Positions 1-9,497 are shown, numbered from the stretch's first letter. The stretch is 64,000 nt of DNA from Ignavibacterium sp. (GCA_032027145.1 JAVSMP010000001.1:1640903-1704902), one strand, 5' to 3'. Notes: generated by a model not told the origin, from the letters alone. Numbers and translations are program-made.

Positions 1-2
1 TA

Positions 3-2093
3 CAGGTATCATCATTTGCTCAGAATGCAAACTGGATGAATCTTGATACAGTTAAAGCCGGCAGATTTGATACTGGAAGGATGTGGACTTTTGAATATCC
101 ACCGCTGGATTACTTTAACCAAGAATATAATTTCAAACCCGATGAAACCTGGTTTAATCATGTCAGAATGTCTGCATTAAGATTTGCAAATTATTGCTCA
201 GCTTCTTTTGTTTCTGCCGATGGTTTGGTAATGACAAATCATCATTGTGCCAGACAAAGTATTACTCAGGTAAATAGAGAAGGTGAAGATCTGCACGCAA
301 ATGGTTTTATTGCAGAAACTCTTCAGGATGAAAGACCTGTGCCTGGTTTATATGTTGATCAGCTCGTTTTATTTAAAGATGTAACCGACGAAGTAATAGA
401 TGCGATGAATGAAGGTAAAACTAATGAAGAACGATCTAAGATTGAAAATGAAATTATTGATAAGATAGAACAGAGAGAAGCTGCAGCAACAGGTCTTACT
501 GTTTCTGTAACACCCTTATATAACGGCGGAAGATATTCACTTTATGGATATAAGAGATATACAGATGTCAGATTGGTTTTAGCTGCTGAAGATCAGCTTG
601 GATTTTTTGGAGGCGACCCCGATAATTTTACATATCCAAGGTTTAATTTAGATTGTTCATTCTTCAGGGTTTATGATGAAACTGGAAAGCCGCTTAAAAC
701 TGAAAATTATTTTAAATGGAGTGAAAACGGTCCTGCGGTTGATGAGCCGGTTTTTGTAGTTGGAAATCCTGGTAGTACAAATAGACTGAATACTGTTGCA
801 CAGTTAGAATATGCAAGAGATATTCAATATCCCAGAACACTTAGTTTGCTGTCAACCTTATCTAATATGTATAAAGATATGCTGAAAAAAGATCCAAGCC
901 GTAAAGCTGAACTTGAAGACAGGATTTTTGGTTTTGAAAATTCAATAAAAGTTATTAATGGAACATTAAAAGGATTAAGAGATCCTGAATTAATGCAAAA
1001 GAAAAGGGATTTTGAAAAGAATTTTAAAAATGCAGTTAATGCTGATCCAGAATTAAAACAAAAATACAGTGATTTGTGGGATAAAATTTCAGATATCCGA
1101 AAACAGCTTACGGACATTTCAATTAAAAACTTTGCATTATCAATGAACAACAGATTTACAACTCCACAGTACTTCTTTATTGCTGATCAGATAATTGAAA
1201 TTGCAAATGAATTGAAAAAGCCCGAAGCAGAAAGAGATGAACTGTATGTTGGCGATGAATTAAATAATACTTTGGAATCTTTGATACCTGCAGATTTTGA
1301 TTATAATATGAACAATGCTCTTCTTGCAAAAAAAATTGAAGCATTAGAAGAAGCTTTTGGCAGTGATGATCCTGTTGTTAAAAAATTTACAGGCGGGAAA
1401 AAAGGACAAGAAGCAGTACAATATATTCTGTCGCATTCCAAAATAACAAAACTTGATGATATAAAAGCCTTATTAGCTAAAGGTGCTGATGAAGTTTTAG
1501 ATTCAGATGATCCATTTATTTATTTATTACGCAATACAAAAGAAAAAGCCGATGAGTATTCTTCAAAAAGTAAAGAGCTTAGTGAGATTGAATCTTCCTA
1601 TTCTCAGAAATTAGGAGAAGCAGCATTTGCTGTTTATGGTACTTCTATTCCACCTGATGCAACATTTACTTTGAGAATTGCAGATGGAGTAGTAAAAGGA
1701 TATCCATACAATGGAACAACTGCACAGCCTTTTACAACATATTATGGCTTATATGATCGGTTTTATGGACAAGAAGGAAAATTCCCTTGGAATTTACCAG
1801 ACAGATGGTTGGCTCCACCAACAGAGTTTGATCTTTCAACTCCATTGAACTTTGTATCAACAAATGACATCGTTGGCGGTAACTCGGGCAGCCCTGTTAT
1901 TAATCAAAAAGCAGAGATTGTAGGTTTAGCTTTTGACGGAAATATTGAAAGTCTGTCGAGTAATTTTATTTATACAACAGAACAAAACCGGTCAGTTTCG
2001 GTTCATTCATCAGGGATGATGGAAGCTATTGATAAAATCTATAAACTAAACAGGGTTAGTGCAGAATTAAAAGCCGGAAGGATTGTTAATTAG
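3..2093 (+). CDS. S46 family dipeptidyl-peptidase, DPP7-like (5' end off window)
   Basis: Secreted serine peptidase that releases dipeptides from the N-terminus of oligopeptides, in the periplasm or at the surface. The reading frame is open back to base 3 and encodes a likely signal-peptide end (SSFAQ) just before the first ATG at 36, so the true start lies upstream of the window. Catalytic landmarks of the family are visible: His in SADGLVMTNHHC and the nucleophile Ser in GGNSGSPV near the C-terminus. Eighteen residues after that Ser is a Gly (LAFDGN). In known S46 enzymes this position is Gly in DPP7 (hydrophobic P1) and Arg in DPP11 (acidic P1), which suggests DPP7-type specificity. About 700 residues is the usual family length. 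It converges with the next gene across a hairpin terminator. Confidence 0.93.
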   Translation, partial: QVSSFAQNANWMNLDTVKAGRFDTGRMWTFEYPPLDYFNQEYNFKPDETWFNHVRMSALRFANYCSASFVSADGLVMTNHHCARQSITQVNREGEDLHANGFIAETLQDERPVPGLYVDQLVLFKDVTDEVIDAMNEGKTNEERSKIENEIIDKIEQREAAATGLTVSVTPLYNGGRYSLYGYKRYTDVRLVLAAEDQLGFFGGDPDNFTYPRFNLDCSFFRVYDETGKPLKTENYFKWSENGPAVDEPVFVVGNPGSTNRLNTVAQLEYARDIQYPRTLSLLSTLSNMYKDMLKKDPSRKAELEDRIFGFENSIKVINGTLKGLRDPELMQKKRDFEKNFKNAVNADPELKQKYSDLWDKISDIRKQLTDISIKNFALSMNNRFTTPQYFFIADQIIEIANELKKPEAERDELYVGDELNNTLESLIPADFDYNMNNALLAKKIEALEEAFGSDDPVVKKFTGGKKGQEAVQYILSHSKITKLDDIKALLAKGADEVLDSDDPFIYLLRNTKEKADEYSSKSKELSEIESSYSQKLGEAAFAVYGTSIPPDATFTLRIADGVVKGYPYNGTTAQPFTTYYGLYDRFYGQEGKFPWNLPDRWLAPPTEFDLSTPLNFVSTNDIVGGNSGSPVINQKAEIVGLAFDGNIESLSSNFIYTTEQNRSVSVHSSGMMEAIDKIYKLNRVSAELKAGRIVN

Positions 2094-2116
2094 CTTTATA
2101 CTTATGCTCAAAAAAA

Positions 2117-2137
2117 AGCCCCGAATTTTTCGGGGCT
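2117..2137. terminator. Bidirectional rho-independent terminator
   Basis: A perfect 9-bp stem (AGCCCCGAA / TTCGGGGCT) with a 3-base loop lies between two convergent genes. An A-run precedes it and T-rich sequence follows, so it can serve both strands. Confidence 0.85.
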
Positions 2138-2161
2138 TTATATTTTCAATTAACTTATCTT

Positions 2162-3406
2162 CTATTTTGCAAGTATCATTTTCTTAATTGAATTGAAATT
2201 CTGTCCATCAATTCCGTTTGCATCCAATCTATAGAAGTAAACACCGCTATTTAAATTTGAAGCATCAAAAGATACAGTATGTGTGCCGGCAGTAAAATTA
2301 CTATTTAGTAACTCTGCAACCTGCTCGCCTAATAAATTATAAACACTAAGTTTTACTTTCGAATCTATAGCTAACCCAAAAGTAATTTTTGTTGATGGGT
2401 TGAATGGATTAGGAAAGTTCTGAGCAAGATTAAACTCTACAGGAGCAGTAACTTCAACATTTATAATTTTTGAATACTCAAACTTACCATCGAAATCAAT
2501 TTGCTTTAGTCTGTAGGAATAATTTCCATCGACTAAATTTTTATCAACAAAAGTATAATTATGGATTGCTGTTGATGTTCCATTGCCAGTAATAAAAGCA
2601 ACATTTGCAAAATCACTGCCATTAAAACTTCTTTCAACTTCAAAACCATTATTATTTGTTTCAGTAGCAGTTGACCAGCTAAGTGTTACATTACCATCAA
2701 TTACACTTGCAGTAAAGCTTGTTAATTCAACCGGAACCACTGAATTTCCGTTTAGTCTAAATGCCATATCATAATATGGAGCATCGCCAACACCACAAGT
2801 GGCTACTCTGGGACTCCAGCTTGAGCAAGATGTACTAAATCCGCCACCCGGATTCTGCCAAACAGATGGATTACCCACTTGAGTATGTTCTGTCCAGCCG
2901 AATTGCCCGCCAACTGAGAAATCCATGTTTCCCTGAAGTGAAACCCAAAAAGTACCGGAGCTTAACTCAATTGGAGTTGTGAATGTAATTGTTAAAGAAC
3001 CTGTTGCTGCACCATCAGAAGGAACCACATTTAATAATTCAGCAACTACACTGCCAGGTAAACCAGCATTGTTTTGATAAAACCATACATTTGCAGAAGC
3101 TACCGGACCAGTACCATTCCAATATGTTCCAACTATTTCCATAGAAGTAATCGACCAGGTTTCACCAGATGGTACCACAAAATCATCCGCTGCCTGATTA
3201 TCAAAAGCATCATTAGATGCTTCGAAATTTTGAGATGAAAAGGCATTTGTACCAATTCCAGCCATCTGATCATAAAGAACAGCGTCTGAGGGAATAGTAT
3301 TAATAGACTTTGTTTGACCAAACAATGTTGGCGAGTTTTGTGCAAAGATAACTGTGTTAATTGCACAAAACATCAAAAGAACAGAAAGAGATTTGAACAT
3401 AAACAA
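2162..3406 (-). CDS. Secreted protein with T9SS type A sorting domain
   Basis: Exported protein of 414 residues with no recognised catalytic domain. An N-terminal signal peptide (hydrophobic residues 5-20, cleavage after FAQ) is followed by a beta-rich region with repeated aromatic/Gly motifs. A fibronectin-like stretch (VELTSFTASV...TLSWSTATETNNNGFEVERS) follows, then the C-terminal sorting domain (NFPNPFNPSTKI, GVYFYRL, ending KKMILAK). Such tails direct export through the type IX secretion system and are then removed. The mid-protein VELTSFTA module commonly precedes T9SS tails in this lineage. It is probably a surface or extracellular adhesin or binding protein. The substrate is unknown. 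Confidence 0.85.
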   Translation of the reverse strand: MFMFKSLSVLLMFCAINTVIFAQNSPTLFGQTKSINTIPSDAVLYDQMAGIGTNAFSSQNFEASNDAFDNQAADDFVVPSGETWSITSMEIVGTYWNGTGPVASANVWFYQNNAGLPGSVVAELLNVVPSDGAATGSLTITFTTPIELSSGTFWVSLQGNMDFSVGGQFGWTEHTQVGNPSVWQNPGGGFSTSCSSWSPRVATCGVGDAPYYDMAFRLNGNSVVPVELTSFTASVIDGNVTLSWSTATETNNNGFEVERSFNGSDFANVAFITGNGTSTAIHNYTFVDKNLVDGNYSYRLKQIDFDGKFEYSKIINVEVTAPVEFNLAQNFPNPFNPSTKITFGLAIDSKVKLSVYNLLGEQVAELLNSNFTAGTHTVSFDASNLNSGVYFYRLDANGIDGQNFNSIKKMILAK

Positions 3407-3578
3407 CTCCTTAACATTAGTGGATTAGTAATTATTATAATCAGAAGATTCTGATTTCTAAAATTAAGATTGTAAAAAAGAAATTTTATTGCAAGTATTT
3501 ATTTAATTATTTCTGCTTTATACTTTCAAATAAATATATTTCTTTACAATTTCCGTATGAAAAAATAATAATATTGTT

Positions 3579-3950
3579 ATGAAATGCCCTGCATGTAAAT
3601 ATGATATGATCATTTTGGAGCTCAATAAAGTTGAGATTGATTACTGTACCAACTGTAAAGGGATTTGGTTAGACTCAGGTGAGCTTGATTTACTATATCA
3701 TAATTCTAACTTAACAATTGTTAGTGAACTATTTGCAAAAAGCAAAAATAATTCAGAACATAAAATAAGATGCCCAGTTTGTATGAAAAAAATGGAAAAA
3801 GTTGAATTCGGACAAACCAGAATTCTTTTAGATAGATGCAAAAACAATCATGGATATTGGTTTGATAAAGGTGAGTTAAAATCATTATTGGAATCAGACC
3901 TTGAAAGCAATTCTGAATTAATTGAATTATTCAAAGAGATTTTTGGTTAG
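3579..3950 (+). CDS. Small protein with two TFIIB-like zinc ribbons
   Basis: This cytosolic 123-residue protein consists of two copies of a zf-TFIIB-type motif. The first is CPACKYDM...DYCTNCKGIWLDSGEL (residues 3-34); the second is CPVCMKKM...LDRCKNNHGYWFDKGEL (about 65-102). Each has a CPxC plus Cys-containing knuckle followed by the G(I/Y)W(L/F)D-GEL signature of this family, whose function is unknown. In the second copy the last knuckle is CKNNH, so a His may replace a Cys ligand. It is divergent from the T9SS gene and 190 bases upstream of lemA, with a terminator between. Confidence 0.82.
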   Translation: MKCPACKYDMIILELNKVEIDYCTNCKGIWLDSGELDLLYHNSNLTIVSELFAKSKNNSEHKIRCPVCMKKMEKVEFGQTRILLDRCKNNHGYWFDKGELKSLLESDLESNSELIELFKEIFG

Positions 3951-4043
3951 TAAGAAGTAAAGACTAATGAGAAATATTGCTATAATATTAAGAGCCGGTT
4001 TCGTAATGAAAATATTGAGATTGTGGAATAATCAGCTTTTATC

Positions 4044-4066
4044 AGACAGAATAAGGTTTTCTGTCT
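4044..4066 (+). terminator. Likely rho-independent terminator
   Basis: AGACAGAA / TTCTGTCT forms an 8-bp stem with a 7-base loop, followed by TTTG and T-rich sequence. It lies after the zinc-ribbon gene and before lemA. Confidence 0.6.
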
Positions 4067-4137
4067 TTTGATTATTAGAATAGTTTTCAGAAGTCTGTAA
4101 CAGTTAAAAACATTTTTCAAATTAATCGGAGGCAGTA

Positions 4138-4695
4138 ATGCTCTACTTTATTATTTTCATAATTATCATCCTTTTAATAGGAATGTATTTTGTTTCCATT
4201 TATAATTCACTTGTTGGACTGCGTAACAGAGTCAAGAATGCCTGGTCGCAGATTGATGTTCAATTAAAAAGAAGACACGATCTTATTCCTAATCTTATCG
4301 AGACAGTAAAAGGCTATATGACACACGAGCGCCAGATTATGGAAAACATAACAAAGTATCGTAGTCAGGCAATTGATGCAAATACTGTTGGAGAAAAAGC
4401 TGCTGCTGAAGGTCTATTAAGCGGTGCGCTCGGACAGCTGCGTGTGCAGGTTGAAAATTATCCTGATTTAAAAGCCAATCAGAATTTTTTGGCATTGCAA
4501 GAAGAATTGACCTCAACTGAAAATAAAATTTCTTTTGCACGTCAAGCATATAATGATCAGGTTCTTTTTTTTAATAATAAGATTCAGATGTTTCCTTCCA
4601 ATATTATTGCCGGAATGTTTTCATTTAAAGAAGAGGAATTTTTTGAAGTTGAAGACAAAACTGAAAAGGAAGTTCCAAAAGTTAGTTTTAATTAA
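4138..4695 (+). CDS. lemA: LemA family membrane protein
   Basis: LemA-family protein with one N-terminal transmembrane helix (residues 2-22) followed by a cytoplasmic helical bundle. The family signature is clear: [37 protein letters not shown], then ENITKYR and a late FSRQAYND-like motif ([24 protein letters not shown]). A good ribosome-binding site (CGGAGG) sits 6-7 bases before the ATG. The gene is 18 bases from the following M48 protease. LemA next to an M48/HtpX-like protease is a common pairing, and a role as scaffold or partner in membrane-protein quality control is usually assumed but not proven. Confidence 0.93.
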   Translation: MLYFIIFIIIILLIGMYFVSIYNSLVGLRNRVKNAWSQIDVQLKRRHDLIPNLIETVKGYMTHERQIMENITKYRSQAIDANTVGEKAAAEGLLSGALGQLRVQVENYPDLKANQNFLALQEELTSTENKISFARQAYNDQVLFFNNKIQMFPSNIIAGMFSFKEEEFFEVEDKTEKEVPKVSFN

Positions 4696-4713
4696 TCAAA
4701 GCATTTAACAAGT

Positions 4714-5937
4714 ATGTGGGAGCTTATACAAGCTAACAGAAGAAAATCTGTTTTCATCTTTTTTGGAATGGGTTTATTATTACTTCTGATTGGATATATC
4801 TTTGGAAGTTTTTATAACCCCGAATCCGGCGGATATATTGGTCTATTCTTTGCAATAGTTCTTTGGGCTGTTCTTTCAACAATAAGTTATTTTGCCGGTA
4901 GTAAAATTATTCTTGGTATTAGCGGCGCAAAAGAAGTTACAAAAGAAATTCATCCGCAGTTGTTCAATGTTGTAGAAGAGATGAGGATAGCGGCTAACTT
5001 ACCTTATCAACCAAAGATCTATATAATATCTGATGCTGCACCAAATGCATTTGCAACTGGAATAAAACCAGAAAATTCTGCTATTGCTGTTACTGCAGGT
5101 TTACTCGGTCAATTAAACCGTGATGAACTTCAGGGTGTTGTTGCCCATGAAATGTCTCATATACTTAACAGAGATGTTTTGTTAATGACGTTTGCAGGCA
5201 TGATGCTTGGTGCAATCACATTAATGGCTGATATATTTACACGCAGTCTTTGGTTTGGAGGAAGCGGTTCACGGTATAAATCAAGGTCTTCAAATAAAGG
5301 CGGAGGACAGGGACAAATCATTATACTTGTGTTAGCTGTTATTCTCGCTATTCTTGGACCAATAATGGCTCAATTACTTTACTTTGCGATTTCGCGTAAG
5401 AGAGAATACCTTGCAGATGCTTCTGCTGTAAGATTAACAAGATATCCTGAAGGTTTAGCTGCTGCCCTTGAAAAAATATCTGCATCTCATCTTGATCTTA
5501 AAACAGCCAATAAAGTTACTGCTCCGATGTATATAGTAAATCCTCTAAAGAAAACAGGGATGCAGATTGCAAACTTAACCAGTACGCATCCCCCTATAAC
5601 AGAACGTATCAAAATCTTAAGAGCAATAAATCAGGGAGTTAACTATTCAAATTATCAGGCAGCGTTCAGTCAAGTAAAAGGTACACGCTCACCTGTGATT
5701 CCACTTTCAGGATTATCTGACAAGACAAATTTATCAGCAAGAACATCAGAAAGCAGTATTGGTGAAACTGATGAAGCACTTAACACAAAAAGGGAAGTCG
5801 GTGATCTGATGATGAAACTTAATGAATATAAGTTTATAAGTTGTACTTGTGGTCTGAAACTTAAAATTCCGCCGCAATTTAATAATGACAAAATTACTTG
5901 TCCCAAGTGCGGCAGAATTCATACAATAAATTTATGA
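4714..5937 (+). CDS. M48 family (HtpX-like) membrane zinc metalloprotease with C-terminal zinc ribbon
   Basis: Membrane-integrated zinc endopeptidase of 407 residues, probably degrading damaged membrane proteins with its active site on the cytoplasmic face. Two N-terminal transmembrane helices (about 13-32 and 42-63) are followed by the HExxH motif in VVAHEMSHILNRD, two further membrane segments (about 160-175 and 203-227), the third zinc ligand Glu in REYLADASAVRLT, and the STHPPITERI motif of the family. Unusually, the C-terminus (about 375-405) carries an extra four-Cys zinc ribbon (CTCGLKLKIP...CPKCGRIH). It is co-transcribed with lemA. Confidence 0.92.
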   Translation: MWELIQANRRKSVFIFFGMGLLLLLIGYIFGSFYNPESGGYIGLFFAIVLWAVLSTISYFAGSKIILGISGAKEVTKEIHPQLFNVVEEMRIAANLPYQPKIYIISDAAPNAFATGIKPENSAIAVTAGLLGQLNRDELQGVVAHEMSHILNRDVLLMTFAGMMLGAITLMADIFTRSLWFGGSGSRYKSRSSNKGGGQGQIIILVLAVILAILGPIMAQLLYFAISRKREYLADASAVRLTRYPEGLAAALEKISASHLDLKTANKVTAPMYIVNPLKKTGMQIANLTSTHPPITERIKILRAINQGVNYSNYQAAFSQVKGTRSPVIPLSGLSDKTNLSARTSESSIGETDEALNTKREVGDLMMKLNEYKFISCTCGLKLKIPPQFNNDKITCPKCGRIHTINL

Positions 5938-6007
5938 TTAAGGTGTGTTGAAGATTTTTGATACAAATAATAAATGCCTAAGTAATTAGATCTATTTATT
6001 ATACTAA

Positions 6008-6538
6008 CTAATGTTTGTAACCTTCAACTTTTGAGATGCAGTTACGGCAAAAAGTGCTTCCTTTAATATCTACTTCTTCGATTCCTGGCGATGAGTGCAT
6101 TACACAATCCCAATCAATACAATGACGCAGCCCGTAACAATGCCCTAATTCATGAAGAAATTCCTTAATAGTTCGTTCCAATAAAAGATTATCATTAGAA
6201 ATTCCGGAATAAAATTCCTCATGTAAACGGCAGACAGACAGAAGAGCATGCTTCCCATTTAGCTGTGCTTCTCCAAAAATAAATGTTAACACCGGAACAA
6301 AAATATCAACATCAGTTAACATGATTATTTTACCATCAAGATTATCGGTAAGCTTTATGGCTTCTGCTATTATTTGTGTAGAAAAGTATTGTTTGCGATC
6401 AACAGAAAAAAAATCATCAAGATTAATATTCAGGTCAACAATGTGAATTTTTGCTGAGAATCTTTTTGTTAATTCTGTTATAAGATTTTGCAAAAGCAAG
6501 TTGTTGTAAAATCTGAGTGGAGCGAGAAAAATATCCAT
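6008..6538 (-). CDS. Archaemetzincin-like zinc metalloprotease
   Basis: Small cytosolic metallopeptidase of about 176 residues. The diagnostic archaemetzincin motif is complete: HELGHCYGLRHC (the HExxHxxGxxHC core), then CVMHSSPGIEEVD with the Met-turn, then CRNC closing the structural zinc site. The family occurs mainly in archaea and sporadically in bacteria, and its physiological substrates are poorly known. I chose the ATG at 6538 over a TTG three bases upstream because it forms a TGATG overlap with the stop codon of the preceding sigma-54 regulator gene. That implies translational coupling and membership in the sensor-kinase/regulator operon. Confidence 0.88.
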   Translation of the reverse strand: MDIFLAPLRFYNNLLLQNLITELTKRFSAKIHIVDLNINLDDFFSVDRKQYFSTQIIAEAIKLTDNLDGKIIMLTDVDIFVPVLTFIFGEAQLNGKHALLSVCRLHEEFYSGISNDNLLLERTIKEFLHELGHCYGLRHCIDWDCVMHSSPGIEEVDIKGSTFCRNCISKVEGYKH

Positions 6539-7893
6539 CAATAATCATTTTTGCTGAGGTTGTACTTATTAATTTTATTGTAAAGTGTAACCCTGTCAAT
6601 CTCAAGTATCTGTGCAGCTTTAGAAATATTCCATCCATTTTCATTTAATGTATTCAGAATAAACCTCTTTTCCATAGAGGCAAGGCTTTTTATCTCACCG
6701 TTTAATGCTAAATTATTACTTGAAAGATGGAAGGGAAGGTCTTCAACCATAATAGAATTAGTTTTACCGACCACCATTGCTCTTTCTATTGCATTTTCCA
6801 ATTCTCTTACGTTTCCGGGCCAATTATAATTCATCAAAAAGTCCAGTGCTTCTTTAGAAACGGTTTTAACTTTTTTATTCATAGCTGTTGAAAACTTTTT
6901 TATAAAAAAATTAACAAGTAAAGGAATATCATCTCTTCTTTCACGCAAAGGCGGAATAACGATTGTAAAAACATTTAGTCTATAGTACAGGTCTTCTCTG
7001 AATTTACCAGCTTTAACAAGCTCCTCCAACGGTTCATTTGTAGCAGTGATTACTCTGAAATCACTTTTTATTAATTCATTTCCGCCAACTCTGTTAAATT
7101 GCTTTTTTTCAATAACTCTTAATAGTTCAACCTGCATCTTAGGAGAGATAGAGCCTATTTCGTCAAGAAAAATCGTTCCTCTGTCAGCCATTTCGAATTT
7201 ACCTTTTCTTTTGAACTGAGCGCCTGTAAAAGATCCTTTTTCATGTCCGAACAACTCGCTTTCAAGTAGAGTCTCTGATAAAGCTCCGCAGTTTACTGTA
7301 ATAATCGGAAAATATTTTCTGCTGCTGTTTATATGCACTGCTTTCGCAATTAATTCTTTTCCTGTACCGCTTTCACCCCTGATAATAACAGTTGTATCAG
7401 TAATTGCAACGCTGTAAACAAGTTCGTAAACTTTCCGCATCTGATAACTCTCACCAATCAGGTTATCAGGTTTAATTATTTCATCAATACTTTCTTTTAA
7501 CTGAATGTTTTCAATTTTCAATGCTCTTTGTTCAAGTGCTTTTCTGACAGTATGAGCAAGCTCATCGGGATCAACTGGCTTTGTTATATAATCAAAAGCG
7601 CCATTTTTAAGTGCTGTAATCGCAGTCGGTACTGAAGCAAAAGCAGTTATCAGAATTACAAGTGCATCTTTATCAATCTCTTTAACTTTTGATAACAGAT
7701 CAAGTCCACTCATACCCGGCATTTTCATATCAACGAGCAGAACATCATATTTTCCCTTTTCAAATTTTTGTAAGGCAGTTTCACCATCTTCAGCGGTTTC
7801 AACCTCATAATTATCTTCTTCAAACCAGTGAAAGAGAGATTCCCTTACTATTTTTTCATCATCTACTACAAGTATTTTTTCTCTTTTAGCCAT
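6538..7893 (-). CDS. Sigma-54-dependent response regulator (NtrC family)
   Basis: Transcription activator of 451 residues. A receiver domain comes first (acidic pocket in VVDDEK, phosphoacceptor Asp in LLVDMKMPGMSG, Lys in YITKPVD). The AAA+ domain has Walker A GESGTGKE, the sigma-54 contact loop GSFTGA (usual GAFTGA with Ala to Ser), Walker B TIFLDEIG and the PPLRERRDDIPLL motif. A Fis-type helix-turn-helix closes the protein (NISKAAQILEIDRVTLYNKI). The ATG at 7893 with an upstream AAGAGA is preferred over a TTG 18 bases upstream. The gene follows the sensor kinase 11 bases after its stop, which makes the two a cognate pair. Its likely target is the sigma-54 promoter at 13352-13367. Confidence 0.95.
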   Translation of the reverse strand: MAKREKILVVDDEKIVRESLFHWFEEDNYEVETAEDGETALQKFEKGKYDVLLVDMKMPGMSGLDLLSKVKEIDKDALVILITAFASVPTAITALKNGAFDYITKPVDPDELAHTVRKALEQRALKIENIQLKESIDEIIKPDNLIGESYQMRKVYELVYSVAITDTTVIIRGESGTGKELIAKAVHINSSRKYFPIITVNCGALSETLLESELFGHEKGSFTGAQFKRKGKFEMADRGTIFLDEIGSISPKMQVELLRVIEKKQFNRVGGNELIKSDFRVITATNEPLEELVKAGKFREDLYYRLNVFTIVIPPLRERRDDIPLLVNFFIKKFSTAMNKKVKTVSKEALDFLMNYNWPGNVRELENAIERAMVVGKTNSIMVEDLPFHLSSNNLALNGEIKSLASMEKRFILNTLNENGWNISKAAQILEIDRVTLYNKINKYNLSKNDY

Positions 7894-7904
7894 AAATATT
7901 TCTC

Positions 7905-9497
7905 TTAACAAAGTTGTTTGTTTTGTGGTAATGTAATTTTAAATGTTGTTCCCTCAGATGAAGTTTTTTCAACTTCAATTTTGCCGCTATGATTGGCAAT
8001 AATTCCATAAGCAACAGCAAGACCTAATCCGGTACCGGAAGATTGTGTTTTAGTTGAATAAAATGGATCAAAAATATGCGGAAGGTCATTATCGGCAATT
8101 CCTGTTCCTTCATCTATTACCCTAAGAATGACATTACTTTTTTCTGTAGTTAAATTAATTGTAATTTTTCCGCCGTTAGGCATTGCTTCGATAGAGTTTA
8201 TTAATAGAGAAATTAATGCCTGCTGAATTTTATTTGCATTGCAGTACACTTCGATTGGTTCATCAGGATAATCTCTAACTAAAGTAATACCATTAATCTC
8301 AAGATGATGGTTTATTACTGTAACACTGTGGTAAATTATTTTTAACAGATTTTCTTTTGCAAATTCATCACGTTCAGAATGAGAGAAAATCAGCAAGTCT
8401 TTCACAATTTGACCGCAGCGGGCAGATTCGTGTGAGATCAATTCCAGATATTCAATAATTTTGGAATTCTCAGAATTGTTATCTGAAGACTGCAATTTTT
8501 TTGTTATCAGTTTGCTGTAGGTTAAAATTCCTGCAAGCGGATTATTCAGCTCGTGTGCAACAGTTGCAGAAAGTTTTCCAAGTGAAGCGAGTTTTTCAAT
8601 TTGATTTACCTGATTGTAAATATTTTTAAGTTCTTCTGTCTTTTCATTTACTTTGTCATTCAGAGTTTCTGACCAGTTTTTAATTTCTTTATATGCTTCA
8701 GCAAGATTTTTTGACATTTCATTAAATCTGCGGGCTACTTGTCCAAGCTCATTTTTAGCCTGTATCTGAATTCTATAATCTAAATTTCCGTTTCCTACAG
8801 CTTCAATTCCTTCTTTAATTATTTTTAGTGGTTTATTAACCAGAACCGTTATAAAAAATCCTGTGGAAAGTGAAATAACAATTATCAGAAACACTGAAGC
8901 AAAAATTACTTTAGTTCTACTCTCCTCGATGATTTTATCAAGTGAATCTAACGAAACACCAACATCAAGAACACCCAGAATATTAACATTTTCCGGATGA
9001 GCATGACAATCAGCATTTGAGCAGTCAGGTTCATTCATAATTGGATTGATAAGACCAAGCACACGTTTATTTTCTGAATTCTTATATACTCTGATTTTAT
9101 CTTTATTTGCCAAACTTTGCAGCGGCACAGAGCTGTTATGACAGACAATACAAGCCTCTGCTTTCAGATCGACTTTTTTCAGAATTTCCGAAGTATCTGT
9201 TGAGTAACTAATTATGCCTTGTTTGTTGTAAATGCGAATTTCTTCAACTCCCCTTAAAGTGCGAAGAGTATTAATTATTGCATGAACCTCTTCGGGTCGG
9301 TCTAGCAGCATATCATGGCGAGTTGATTTTTTTATTATTTCGCTTATGTTGTAGGAAGTCTGAAATCTTGAAGCGGTCAAATAATTATTCAGATTATTTA
9401 AAATAAAGTACGTGTAAACTGAAAGAAGGATTATCAGAATAGAAGAGAGGGAAAAGATGAGTCGAACACTTAGTTTGTTAAAGACTTTTGGTTTCAT
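7905..9497 (-). CDS. Sensor histidine kinase with periplasmic c-type heme motifs (HK1)
   Basis: Membrane kinase of 530 residues. A first transmembrane helix (about 12-34) leads to a periplasmic sensor of about 160 residues. A second helix (about 197-220), a HAMP domain, the phosphoacceptor H-box (VAHELNNPLAG, His315) and a HATPase domain with DEGTGIAD and GTGLGLA follow. The sensor has CIVCH (116-120), a standard heme c site, and CSNADCH (159-165), a CX4CH variant. Both lie in the exported region where covalent heme attachment can occur. Heme-bound sensing of redox state or a gas is inferred. The paralogous kinase at 17262-19130 has both motifs in the same places. It pairs with the sigma-54 regulator just downstream. 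Confidence 0.92.
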   Translation of the reverse strand: MKPKVFNKLSVRLIFSLSSILIILLSVYTYFILNNLNNYLTASRFQTSYNISEIIKKSTRHDMLLDRPEEVHAIINTLRTLRGVEEIRIYNKQGIISYSTDTSEILKKVDLKAEACIVCHNSSVPLQSLANKDKIRVYKNSENKRVLGLINPIMNEPDCSNADCHAHPENVNILGVLDVGVSLDSLDKIIEESRTKVIFASVFLIIVISLSTGFFITVLVNKPLKIIKEGIEAVGNGNLDYRIQIQAKNELGQVARRFNEMSKNLAEAYKEIKNWSETLNDKVNEKTEELKNIYNQVNQIEKLASLGKLSATVAHELNNPLAGILTYSKLITKKLQSSDNNSENSKIIEYLELISHESARCGQIVKDLLIFSHSERDEFAKENLLKIIYHSVTVINHHLEINGITLVRDYPDEPIEVYCNANKIQQALISLLINSIEAMPNGGKITINLTTEKSNVILRVIDEGTGIADNDLPHIFDPFYSTKTQSSGTGLGLAVAYGIIANHSGKIEVEKTSSEGTTFKITLPQNKQLC

